Shown: positions 1 to 9,600 of the stretch, one piece after another
Layout: every line of letters begins with the position of its first letter
Numbering within the stretch: position 1 is the first letter of the stretch
Assembly (NCBI RefSeq): GCF_002811765.1
Contig: NZ_NPDR01000016.1
Location: 1 to 24,277 of the forward strand
Direction: 5' to 3'
Source of the DNA: Leptospira saintgironsiae
GTDB lineage: Bacteria; Spirochaetota; Leptospiria; Leptospirales; Leptospiraceae
DNA: 24,277 bases
Notes under the pieces: model-generated
What the model was told of the DNA's origin: nothing
The model's database searches: none
What the model saw: the letters and a program-made list of their open reading frames with translations, nothing else
Translations under genes and position numbers: made by a program

Positions 1-228
1 CGTAATGTTTAGCTCCTATTGGGGAATTTGAAGGGTCGTTTGTACTTACGTTGTGCGGATTAGTATCTACGAATATGGACCTTTTTAGTAGGTTTTGGGA
101 GGGGGTGTGTGAATTACAGGAATTTTGCATTTTATAGATACCAGATTTTACGCAGAATACATTTTAACTTTTGATCGGTAAAGAATAAAGATATAGAGCT
201 ATGTCGGACTAAATGATTTAAGATTTAT
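1..228. other. Leading intergenic stretch without a recognised gene
   Basis: No open frame of useful length, no RNA gene and no clear copy of the downstream repeat is visible. It contains a G-rich run near 105-116 (TTTTGGGAGGGGGTGTGTG). It may be the tail of whatever lies before the window. Together with the repeats it makes a gene-free region of about 940 bases. Confidence 0.4.
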
Positions 229-496
229 TAATATACGCTGATTTTTCGTTGCCTGCTCGCGGCCTGTTCTTCAATTTTGGAAAGATATGCTTGTTATTTG
301 CTTAGTATCGATATATTAGCTTCAATTGCCAATTTGCTTGAAATTATCGGTTTCTGACTTTGATGAAAGTCCTAAAACTATACGTTATGCTTTCGGGTCT
401 ATTTTGAAATAATCCCAATATAATAATAGGTCTGCTGAATTTCTCTATAATGTTAGAATTTCTGATCAAAGCTGATCGATTTGCTTTATGTTTAAA
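229..496. repeat. Tandem repeat unit 1 of 3 (~268 bp, noncoding)
   Basis: First of three diverged direct repeats. Landmarks shared with unit 2 are TAATATACGCT at its start, TTCAATTTTGG, ATGCTTGTTATTTGCTTAG, AATTGCCAATTTG and GAAAGTCCTAAAACTATACG. A hairpin GACTTT-GATG-AAAGTC lies at 356-371. Neither strand is open across it. The boundaries are arbitrary because the units are contiguous. Unit 1 has no clear similarity to the sequence before about 200. Confidence 0.75.
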
Positions 497-760
497 TAAT
501 ATACGCTATTTTTTCTTGCCGTCTCGCAGCCGTTATTTCAATTTTGGGTGGCTATGCTTGTTATTTGCTTAGTGTCTATATTTTGACTTTAATTGCCAAT
601 TTGCGCAGAATTTTCGGTATATAGCTTTAATGAAAGTCCTAAAACTATACGTTATGCTTTCGAATCTATTTGCGAAAAGCCAATACATTGCTATTTTATC
701 ACTTTTATTAGCGCTATAAGAATTTCTAATTAAAGATTATTGATCCGCTTTGCGTAACAA
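497..760. repeat. Tandem repeat unit 2 of 3 (~264 bp, noncoding)
   Basis: Second copy, offset by about 267 bp from unit 1 when measured between the GAAAGTCCTAAAAC blocks (365 and 632). Its hairpin arm has changed (GCTTT-AATG-AAAGT, 624-637) but still pairs, with one G-U. Its tail (GAATTTCTAATTAAAG, then a GCTTTGCG stretch) matches the tail of unit 1 (GAATTTCTGATCAAAG, then GCTTTATG). This shows that the similarity covers the whole unit and not only the central block. Confidence 0.75.
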
Positions 761-941
761 TAATAGACTCCTATTTTTCGAGCCCGTCAATTAACCCGTC
801 ATTTCAATTTTGGTAATTTGCATAAGCGAATGATTAGTATGATTTATTTTACCTTGAATTGGCGATTTGATCAATAATATTGAGTACCGACTTTTACGAA
901 AGTCCTAAAACATTGAGATATGCGTCTTTCTTATTGTTGAA
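761..941. repeat. Tandem repeat unit 3 of 3 (partial, most diverged)
   Basis: Third copy. It keeps TTTCAATTTTGG, AATTGGCGATTTG, the perfect hairpin GACTTT-TACG-AAAGTC at 889-904 and GAAAGTCCTAAAAC at 898-911, 266 bp after unit 2. It ends where the transposase-like reading frame begins, so either the unit is cut there or the insertion element replaced its tail. It is the least conserved copy overall, but its hairpin stem is intact. Confidence 0.65.
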
Positions 942-965
942 ATGAGGTTAGAGGATTTGCTTATT

Positions 966-1373
966 ATGACTATGGAAGAATTAAATTACAATTATGAACT
1001 AATTGAAAAAGAGTTTTGGGAGCAGATGATTGAACCTATTTTGAATCCTATCAAGAAAAAGGTGAAGGAAAGCATATATAAGCAAGACGGAAGGCCAAAG
1101 TCGGATGACCGTATGATATTCTCTGCTTTAATTTATAGAGCAATTTTTAAGATCTCATGGAAGAAGATACCGGAGTCCTTTGGAAGTCGTTCTGTAATTC
1201 ATTCTCGGTTTAAAGTTTGGTCTGAATCGGGGAGGCTATTAAAAGTAAAGAAAGCGGTCTGTGGATTCTATGAAATTGATGGTATAAAATTAGATTGGAC
1301 TTATCTTGAAGGGAAGCGAGTTAAAACCAGTGTTGATAATGATCCTAAAGGTAAGTCCAAAAAGAAATTATAA
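966..1373 (+). pseudogene. IS5-family transposase, N-terminal half (ORFA-like remnant)
   Basis: About 135 residues. The sequence matches the N-terminal region of IS5-group transposases (DUF4096-like): a Trp in FWEQMIEPIL, then GRPKSDDR, a helix with Ala-Leu-Ile-Tyr-Arg, a SWKKIPESFG stretch, and SRFKVWSESGRL, a helix-turn-helix DNA-binding pattern. KLDWTYLEGKR near the end probably carries the first Asp of the DDE triad. The frame then stops in a Lys-rich tail, just where an ORFB encoding the remaining catalytic residues would be expected. Instead a convergent regulator gene starts 3 bp later. In some IS5 subgroups the transposase is split into ORFA and ORFB joined by frameshifting, and no ORFB is present here. 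I chose the ATG at 966 because AGAGGA (950-955) sits 10 bp upstream. An earlier in-frame ATG at 942 has no ribosome site. It is probably inactive unless it has been retained as a DNA-binding protein. Confidence 0.7.
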
Positions 1374-1376
1374 GAC

Positions 1377-1622
1377 TTACTTTTTGCGAGACTTCTCTTC
1401 TGAGGCAATAGATACGTTTAATAATTCTTTCGGATGCACGCCGAGGGCGGTAGCGATTAGGAAAATGCTTTCGAGATTTGGAGCGTTTACACCCGATTCT
1501 ATTTTTTGATAAGTCCTAACTCCCATTGCTAACCCTGAGATTGCTTCTTGCGTTAATTTCTTTTCAATTCTCAATTCCTTTATTCTTTTTGAAACCTTTT
1601 TCTTGAAAGCGGAATAATCCAT
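1377..1622 (-). CDS. XRE-family helix-turn-helix regulator
   Basis: 81 residues and essentially a single Cro/C1-type HTH domain. KRIKELRIEKKLTQEAISGLAMGVRTYQKIE shows the LTQ...A...G.....Q.IE pattern of XRE proteins, followed by NLESIFLIATALGVHPKELL, the usual closing helices. A short charged tail follows (ASEEKSRKK). It would bind DNA as a dimer. Its stop is 3 bp from the end of the transposase remnant on the other strand. No toxin-like partner lies beside it. The gap to the divergent lipoprotein gene holds a 9-bp inverted repeat (1670-1691) that could be its operator, which would make it a repressor of itself and perhaps of that lipoprotein. The ribosome-binding site is weak. Confidence 0.85.
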   Translation of the reverse strand: MDYSAFKKKVSKRIKELRIEKKLTQEAISGLAMGVRTYQKIESGVNAPNLESIFLIATALGVHPKELLNVSIASEEKSRKK

Positions 1623-1669
1623 TGCTGATTATTCTATTCGATTGCCGTCCTTATGACCACGGATAGAAG

Positions 1670-1691
1670 AACGCGTATAAAAATACGTGTT
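1670..1691. promoter_or_regulatory. Operator-like inverted repeat in divergent gap
   Basis: Arms AACGCGTAT and ATACGTGTT are separated by AAAA. Eight of nine positions are complementary. The site lies between the divergently transcribed XRE gene and the lipoprotein gene and covers a TATAAA sequence (1676-1681) that could be a -10 element. The size and symmetry fit a dimeric HTH regulator. No binding data are implied. Confidence 0.45.
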
Positions 1692-1747
1692 GCCAGATCT
1701 GTGAAGTCAGCTACTTTTTGACAAAAGCGGAGTGTCGGGAGAGTAGA

Positions 1748-2470
1748 ATGCTCAATAAGCTAATATTTTTTTCTACAGTATGGTTTATACTTTCGTGCAG
1801 TACTTTACCAGTTCGTGTCTACGGAGCAATTTCCAAACAAACGGGTTCGGTCGAGGCTTGTGCCAATTACTTAGCTGGAAATTCTAATTCTATAAAGGAA
1901 GCTTTGAACGAGTTGTCTGAGGATGACAGATTGCTTATAGAAAAGCAAAACACACCTATTACAATCCAAATCCCAGTGCTAAGCTTTAACCCATACGTGG
2001 GAAGGGCTGAATTATATTATTCGAATGGGGATATAGCACATTATATACAAACTGTAGAAAAACAACTTTCTCCCAAAGAGATTATTGAGTGGAAGTGTGC
2101 AGAAAGAATTCGTATGGAAATCGACGATAAAATTGGAAACGCCGAAATAATGTACATGCTCAATCCTATGAATTCGATAGCGATTTTAAAGGAAGTGCAC
2201 GAAGCGACTAGTTATTATTCAAATTTAAGTAAATCCATTATTGGTAAATCAGATCTTCTTAAAAGTTATTTATATCTTCCAGTGATCGGTTGGATGAGCC
2301 AATCTAGAGGTAATTACTATTATGCCTGTGAACTCTTAGCAGTAGCGGGTTCTATTGCTCTTGAAGCAAGTTTAAAAGGTAATGATCCAAATCTCAAAAA
2401 AGCCTTCCTTAGCAGTTCCGCAATGGCAGCGGGACTGGAAAGAGCTTCTTATTGTTCAGGTAAAAGATAG
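1748..2470 (+). CDS. Hypothetical lipoprotein
   Basis: 240 residues. I chose the ATG at 1748 because GGGAG (1737-1741) is 6 bp upstream and the product then begins with a compact lipoprotein signal: MLNK, a hydrophobic run, then Leu-Ser-Cys with the lipid-carrying Cys at residue 17. The mature part has no motif that I recognise. It is mostly helical in character, with an aromatic stretch near residue 190 (RGNYYYACELLAVAG) and a C-terminal helix rich in Ser and Ala. After lipid modification it would sit in the cell envelope. The nuclease gene starts 34 bp downstream on the same strand, so the two may be co-transcribed. Function unknown. Confidence 0.75.
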   Translation: MLNKLIFFSTVWFILSCSTLPVRVYGAISKQTGSVEACANYLAGNSNSIKEALNELSEDDRLLIEKQNTPITIQIPVLSFNPYVGRAELYYSNGDIAHYIQTVEKQLSPKEIIEWKCAERIRMEIDDKIGNAEIMYMLNPMNSIAILKEVHEATSYYSNLSKSIIGKSDLLKSYLYLPVIGWMSQSRGNYYYACELLAVAGSIALEASLKGNDPNLKKAFLSSSAMAAGLERASYCSGKR

Positions 2471-2504
2471 CTTCTTTTGAATTATGAAAACTAAGGCATG
2501 AAAC

Positions 2505-3359
2505 ATGAGGTGCTCAAAAGTTGTAAATGTTAGATTTTTGTTAATTACAATTCTTAATTTCACCTTTTGTACTTTTGATTCATCATTTACTCAATATGGA
2601 CCTGGAAAGCCATCAATTCATGATCTAAGAATTAGTTCTAATTGTCCGTTCAACCTTCCCGTTTCATTGTATCCAACTACCAGTAAATTTTCGCAAATTA
2701 TTGAGAGAGAAGGTTATACATCCGGTTACAGCAATTTTTACAAAACATCCCTCTGGGTTTGTGAAGAGATAACTAAGGAAGAATTAATGGGAGATGCTAA
2801 AAGAAAAGATAGATTTCTATCTGAGCCTAATGTTCTACCAGGTAATAGAGCTGAGTTGTCGGATTATAAAAGCTCCGGATATGATCGTGGTCATTTGGCG
2901 GCAGCAGATAATTATAAGAATGATCAAAGATTGAATGATGAAACGTTTTTCTTATCGAATATTTCACCGCAAATTCATATTTTCAATGCTGGCATTTGGA
3001 AGAGATTGGAACAGCAAATTCGTGATTGGGTTAAGTTGCACGGAAAAATTTACGTAATCACAGGGCCTCTTTATTTAGAAAGAGGCCAAGAAGCTTTAGG
3101 ATCTTTATCAAGGTTAAAATTTATTGGGAAGAATAAGGTCGCGGTTCCTTCTCACTTCTATAAAATTTTAGTGAAAGACGAAAAGGATATTTCTGTTTTA
3201 GCGTTTGTCATTCGTCACGAAGCATCTTCTTCGAAAGTGCAATTATATACATTTCTAACTTCTGTGGATTGGATAGAAGAGCATTCTGAAATTAATTTTC
3301 TTCCAGCATTACCTGTCACTGAGGAATATTTAGAAAGCAGGGTTGGCGAGTTTTGGTAA
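2505..3359 (+). CDS. DNA/RNA non-specific endonuclease (NUC family), exported
   Basis: 284 residues. The DRGH motif (residues 127-130, His130 as general base) followed by LAAADN, and then NISPQ and FNAGIWKRLEQ (Asn161 metal ligand, Glu169), are the signature of the Serratia-nuclease/NucA beta-beta-alpha-metal family. YVITGPLY and VPSHFYKIL, both typical of the family, follow in the right order. All expected catalytic residues are present. An N-terminal hydrophobic segment (about residues 9-22) looks like an export signal, so it probably cleaves DNA and RNA in the periplasm or outside the cell, for nutrient scavenging, breakdown of extracellular DNA, or as a toxin. No dedicated inhibitor gene is evident, in keeping with an exported enzyme. 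It lies between a lipoprotein gene and the giant RHS gene. The ribosome site is modest (AAGGC). Confidence 0.9.
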   Translation: MRCSKVVNVRFLLITILNFTFCTFDSSFTQYGPGKPSIHDLRISSNCPFNLPVSLYPTTSKFSQIIEREGYTSGYSNFYKTSLWVCEEITKEELMGDAKRKDRFLSEPNVLPGNRAELSDYKSSGYDRGHLAAADNYKNDQRLNDETFFLSNISPQIHIFNAGIWKRLEQQIRDWVKLHGKIYVITGPLYLERGQEALGSLSRLKFIGKNKVAVPSHFYKILVKDEKDISVLAFVIRHEASSSKVQLYTFLTSVDWIEEHSEINFLPALPVTEEYLESRVGEFW

Positions 3360-3637
3360 AAGATTTCGCTCTTCAATCATTTAAGATTTGGTATTGAAGA
3401 TTGATCGAGTAACGATTTGAACCGACATTCGTTCAAATAGTTCCCTGAGTAATAAATTTAAATTTCATTTCCAGATTTGTAGCAATCGTTTCAATTTAAA
3501 AATATTTCCTAATTCTTTATTTCTTTTTGACATATTTGTCTCGGAAGTTCGCATTAGATTCAGTAGTGGATCGCGTAACGCATTCTTTTTTGAGCGTTAT
3601 TTATTCTTGATTCATGTCCCCATAGGGATGTATAGGT

Positions 3638-6600
3638 ATGCGACAAAATAAAAAAGTTCCAATCGCCATAATCGTTTTAATAGCCTCTTTCTTTTTCATT
3701 GCCTGGAATCCATTACGCCCCATTTTGAATTACTTTGCTTCCGTGTTTTCCGGTGGAGAAACTAGTATTCCACTTCCTTTACCGAATATCCAAATTGGGA
3801 TAACAGGAAAGCCAAGTTTATCTTTGGGCGTCCAAGTCCCTCCAGGAGCTGGAGATTTAGTACCCTCGATTACAATCGATTATACAGCGAGTGGAACTCA
3901 GTCTATTTTGGGAAGTGGCTGGAATTTAGGAGGATTTCCGAGAATTTTAAAAAATCCTAATTTAGGAATCCACTTTGGGGCAACCGACGGTTATAGCTCA
4001 AGTCTTTTGGGAGAATTGATTGAGACAAGCGCGAGCGGTGTGTACCGATCCAAGATGGAATCTTTCTATAAGATTAAATTAGATGGAAACGTTTGGGTTT
4101 TCCAAGATAAATCTGGAATTACTTACGAATATGGTAGAAATGATGCTAACGGTTCCGGATCAATCATCTTAAGTAATGGGGTTGCTATTACTTCCTATTT
4201 AGATAAGGTCAGAGATTCCTTTGGAAATGGCTATGATATCATTTACAGTTCAGACACTGCTATTTCTGACGAACCTCTTCCTCAAGAAATCAAATATGCC
4301 AGAGGAAACGGTAGGATCGTTTTTTCCTATAAAGACCGCTCTAGTGGTTTCCGGGAACAGATCTTCTATCTTACGAAAGCTGCCTTTAGAAAGAAACTTC
4401 TAGATAAAATAGAAGTGTATGCTAAAGATTCGAACGGTTCGGAACAGCTAATTGAAACATACGATTTAAACTATGATACTACAGATCGAGGGCCTATCTT
4501 ATCTTCCTTCGAAAGGGAGAATTATAAACCAATCAATTTCTCTTATACAGAAAGAACGACTCAGGTCAATCTATTCAATTCGAACGGAAAGAATTATGAT
4601 GTTTCTTTTCAAGCTATGAATCCAAATGTTCAATCCAGCTGCGCTGCTACGCAGTCAGCCTGTTTGTGCACTGCAGTCCCTGGTTGTTTGGCACAGACAT
4701 TGGGGTATGCTAAGCTTTTATGTGCACAAGGAATTGCTTCTTATCAAAACGTTTGCACTTATGGGGTAACTTCAACATTCGTTGCTCCAGCAGATACGGA
4801 CGGGGACGGTTCTCCGGAATTGGTAAAAATTACAGGAAGCATGACGAATCAAAAGTTCTCGGTTTCCAAGTTATCTGAATGGGAAGCTACTACTAGTAAT
4901 CCAATTTCTACAAACACTGCCACTGTTGGGGAACATATTGGAATTACAAGTATAGGGAAAATACTCCCAGGTGATTTTAATGGAGACGGAAAGAGCGATT
5001 TTCTCATTTTAAAGAATAACGGAGAAGCCCTAAAAGTTTATTATGGGCCTAATTTCAGTTCTGCATCATATTCAAATATAACCGCTCAAAATTTAAGTTC
5101 TGGATCCTCAATTTCCAAACATTTCGTTCTTGATGTAAATGGAGACGGCAAAACAGATTTTATCCAAGCCGACAATAATAACAACCTACTTGTATATACT
5201 TCTACTGGCTCTGGGTTTCAAAAAATCCAAACATTAACCATTTCTCCTTATGGAACTTCGTTCCAACAGTTTGTGGATTTGGACCGAAATGGAGTCCCCG
5301 ATTTTGTAAGGATCAACGATTCCACTTCCCAGGAGCTTATTGTAACCTTTTTGGATTTCCAAAATGGGTTACTTAAAATAATAGAAACGAATAAAATTTC
5401 AAGAACCGATTTCGGTAACAAGGGTGACCAGTTCTTTTCAGACTTAAACGGAGACGGATATCTGGACTTTGCATTTTTTTCTATGCCAGGTAACCAAGGA
5501 AGTATCTCTTATTATCCATTTACGGGGAGAACTTTTTTAACAAATGGAGCAAGTCCTCTTCAAACTATCAACGTTAATGGAGCGTTTGCCAATAAAGAGT
5601 CTGGTTCAAGTTCCAATACGGTTTATGTAGAGGCTGATCTTTCTGGAGATGGAGTGAAAGACAGAATATCTTATGATAATACCGACCTTTCCAACTCATT
5701 TTTTAATGTAGAAATTTATGACTCGATGAATTCCAAATACCTAACTGCTTTCAAGGTATATTGGAACCAAGATGTTTCTAAAGATTTGAATGGAGATGGC
5801 GCTTTAGATACTCTTAGAGCTAATGTAACGAGCATAGATCAGACTGATTCGAATGGCGTAGTAACAACTGTTACTACCTATAAGTTTATCGTCACGATTG
5901 CTAACGCAAGTTCCTATGATGTAGCCATAGATTTAGATTCCTATATACCTTCCACTTCCAGTAGTGGGGATTCGAGTTCTATTTCTTATTTTAATTGGAG
6001 GAATCGAAAAGACTTCATAGACCTAAATGGAGATAATAAAGCTGACTTCTTGAGATATGATGCTGCGAACGGTGTTTTGGCGGTTTCTTATGCGAAATCG
6101 GATTCGAATGGGTATGTTACTTATTCGGAAAATGGAGACGATAGCTGGACTACGGGCGGATACTTCCTATCGCTCGATACAAACTCAGATGGTAAGCCGG
6201 AGATTTTAGGATTAAAGGGGAATAAAGTAAATCTTCAGACTTCCGTTTCGAGTAGCGCTCCTGGAATATCGAGCATCGCTTACAGAAGTTTTCCTTATGA
6301 ATCCAGTTTAGAATTGCATTATATTCGATTCAATCAAGCACTTCCAAGCGGGCTTCTTTCGAACGTTGAAAATGGATCGTATTCCTCTCAGGGTAATGTA
6401 AAATTAAATTTAGAATATCAACTTTCGAAAAATCATCCGGGAGCAATTCAGCCGAGTTTGTATAATTCTTCTTTTCCTCAATTTATTCCATTTGGGGGAG
6501 CCGATTATCTAACTACGAAGTTAACTCAAAAAACCGGGGATACTATTTTAAGTTCGGGAACTTATTCATATTCGTTTGCCAGATTTTACTTAGGAGGTTT

Positions 6601-9600
6601 TCGAAACTCTACCTACATCGGTTTCCAGAAAATGACTCAGACCGATTCGATTTTGAATCAAACGATAGAGATAGAATACAATCCAAGTTTTATTGAGATG
6701 TCCGGAAGACCTACATATCAAAAGATTAAAAAGAATGGAATTTTACTTTCTGAATCTACATGGAGTTATAATAAATCTTCTTCAATCTTTGGGGGAGTTT
6801 TAGTATTACCTGGAGATACTTCTGAGATAAAATACCAAGCAGGGAACATTTTCTCTTCTTCATTAATTTCGAAAACCTACGATTCTTACGGAAATATTTT
6901 AAACAAAGTAACATCCATAAATGGAACGATATTGTCAGAAAAGACAACGTATCTAAATGACTGGAGCCAAAGCATTTTAGGAAAACCGACTGAAATTCAG
7001 CTGTTTAAGGATGGAGAATTACTATCTGATAAGAAGTTTAATTATTCCGGTCGATTAGTATCTGAAGTTCGAGAATTGGTTTCCGATGGAGTTTGGAAAA
7101 GCCAATATATTCAGGCTTACGATGAATATGGAAATCCAACTTCGGTTCTTGATTCTAATGGGAATACAAATTTAATAGAATATGATTCTATAGTATTTAA
7201 GTATCCAATTAAGATTACCAATTCCCTTGGCCATATTTCTTTAAAAGAATATAATTTAACCACTGGATTGGAAGTTTCTAACACTAATCCTAATGGATCT
7301 GTATCGAAAACCGAATATGATATTTTTGGTAGAGCAACCTTAAGCTATCTTCCGGGAGAATCGGAGTGGTCTGAGAAGGTAGGGTATGAAAATACAGGGG
7401 ACTTAGAGAATAAGCTAGTAAGAAAGACTTTTCGCAGAAGTAACGGCCAAAGTTGGCAGGAAGAATCTAACAATATAATTACTGGAATCACTAAAAAACG
7501 AAGCAGTTTAGTGAACGGATATGTGCTTGTGGAAGAAACATACAGTAATCCTCAAGGGCAAACTGTAAAGAAAGTGGATTCTTATTTAGAAGGATCAAAC
7601 CCGTTTTCTTGGACGAGTTTTACTTATGATGCTGAAGGAAATATGATCCTTTCTGAAAGGAATGATGGATCTTCTACTTCAGTTTCTGTAGCAGGGTTGA
7701 CTACCACAGTGAAAGAGTCGAATGGCGGTAATGTTATTCGAGAAAATATTGAAGTAAAAAATTCCTTAGGGCAAACTGTATCTTCTATACAACAAGGAAA
7801 AACCACTCAATATAAGTATGCATCGAATGGTCAAATTTCTCAAATCATAGATCCAGAAAATGGGATTACTTACATCCAGAGTGATTTTGCTGGGAGAAAA
7901 ATAAAAGTCATTAGCCCGGATTCGGGGATAACCCAATACATATACGATTCCAATTCAGGAAATCTTCAAGAACGAAGGTTAGCGAGTGGTTCTAAAATCC
8001 AATATTCCTATGATGTATTAGGCAGAGTTACGCAAATAACAGGAATTGGTCCTCAAGGAGAAACGGTAGATCAAGTTTATGAATATGATAGTCCGTCTGC
8101 AGCGAATGGAATTGGTCGTTTAACTAAAGTAACCGATCCTTTAGGAACTACTGAATTTGAATATAATGCCTGGGGTAACCAAACACTTCTTAAGAAACAT
8201 CTTTCAGAAGAAGACTTAACCTTTATAATTCAAAAGAAATATAATCTTCAAGGCCAAGTCGAAGAATTTACTTATCCGGAAGGAAGTATTGTCAAAAATC
8301 TCTATTCTGAAGCCGGTTACCTTTCTGCTGTGACTTTGACTCCGGGAGATGGTAGCGGTTCCGATTTTCCAGTAGTTCAATACGCCGGACCTACGGTAGA
8401 AGATGGGCTTTTGAAGATTCAGAGAATTTTGGGAAATGGAGTTAGTACAAATATTTATTATAATCCAGTGAAGAAAAATCTGGTTCGTATCCAAACAAGT
8501 AAAGACTCAGATTCTTACCAAGATTTGAATTACAGTTATAATGATTATGGAAACTATTCATCAATAACCGATAATAAAAATCCAGTTCGGTCTCAAAGTT
8601 TCTCCTATGATTCAATCGGTCGTCTTATTTCTGCTACCGGAGTTTATGGAACAGAAATATACCAATATTCTGATTCAGGTAGGCTTCTTAAAAAAGGGAA
8701 TTTGACTTATTCCTATTCGAATAGTTTGCATAAAAATGCAGCTACGGATGTTAGTGGAAATGGTCTTTCTTATCATTACGTTTATGATAGCGCAGGAAAT
8801 GTAGTTAATAAAAACGATGAATCGTTTTCTTACAATCCTTTCCAAAAATTGAAACAAGTGGATACTGCTAACGGGGAGACGGTCAAGTTTGATTACGATT
8901 TTACCGGAACACGTATTCGAAAAACCAGAAGTAGTGATGGAACTAAGACGATTACATTGGGTGGGATTTATGAAATCGTTTTAACTCCAGGAAAGTCTCC
9001 GCAGCATACTCTATATTTCAAAGGAAATTCCGGAGATTTAGTCGGTCAGTGGTCAAGACAGAACCCAGATCTAATTTCTTACGGAAATCAAGAACTCGTA
9101 GCTTCTTCGGGGCTCGGATCTCCTTGGAATACGTATCTATGGCAATCGAAGGATATTGTTATTCGAGGAATTAAGTATCTGCTTTTCGTTCCTGGGGCAA
9201 ATATCGCATTTTTATATATTACAGTATTTTTAGGTGTCGCGTTCGCGTTACTTTCATTTGGCGACGGACTTTGGAAATTAACGATCAAGTTTATTACACC
9301 TATTTTGATAATCTCCTTTTCTAACTGTTCCATCGCTTTACCAGGAAGCAACGGTAATGCCCCCTGGACAATGGCACCTTACATAGATCCTGGAGCAACA
9401 GGGATTGGAAGCCCTTACGAACCTGGCTCTGGGGCAGGAATACCAATAACTGGATTTCTATTTCTACATCCGGATCATTTAGGATCTATCGTTATGGCAA
9501 CTGATGGATCGGGAAATCGAGTCACAGGCGGAGTCCAATCCGGAGCATCTCACGTTTCATATAAACCTTACGGAGAAATTCAAAGAGATGATTCTTTCGG

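Noticed and set aside
229..941. CRISPR array or integron attC array
   Set aside because: The units are ~266 bp, similar over their whole length, and number only three. There is no short identical repeat with unique spacers, no cas genes, and no attC core with imperfect palindromes around cassettes.
1306..1509. Plus-strand frame as missing transposase ORFB
   Set aside because: Its translation has none of the expected IS5 ORFB sequence (no GGLTTKIH-like stretch) and it is antisense to the XRE gene.
1718..1747. Longer N-terminus or TTGACA promoter before the first lipoprotein
   Set aside because: The TTG at 1718 would put ten extra, partly charged residues before the lipoprotein signal and has no ribosome site. 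TTGACA here has no -10 element at a proper distance before the chosen ATG.
3527..3560. Promoter for the RHS gene (TTGACA at 3527-3532)
   Set aside because: No good -10 sequence lies 16-18 bp downstream; the closest TAGATT is 22 bp away. The 278-bp gap probably holds a promoter, but I cannot place it.
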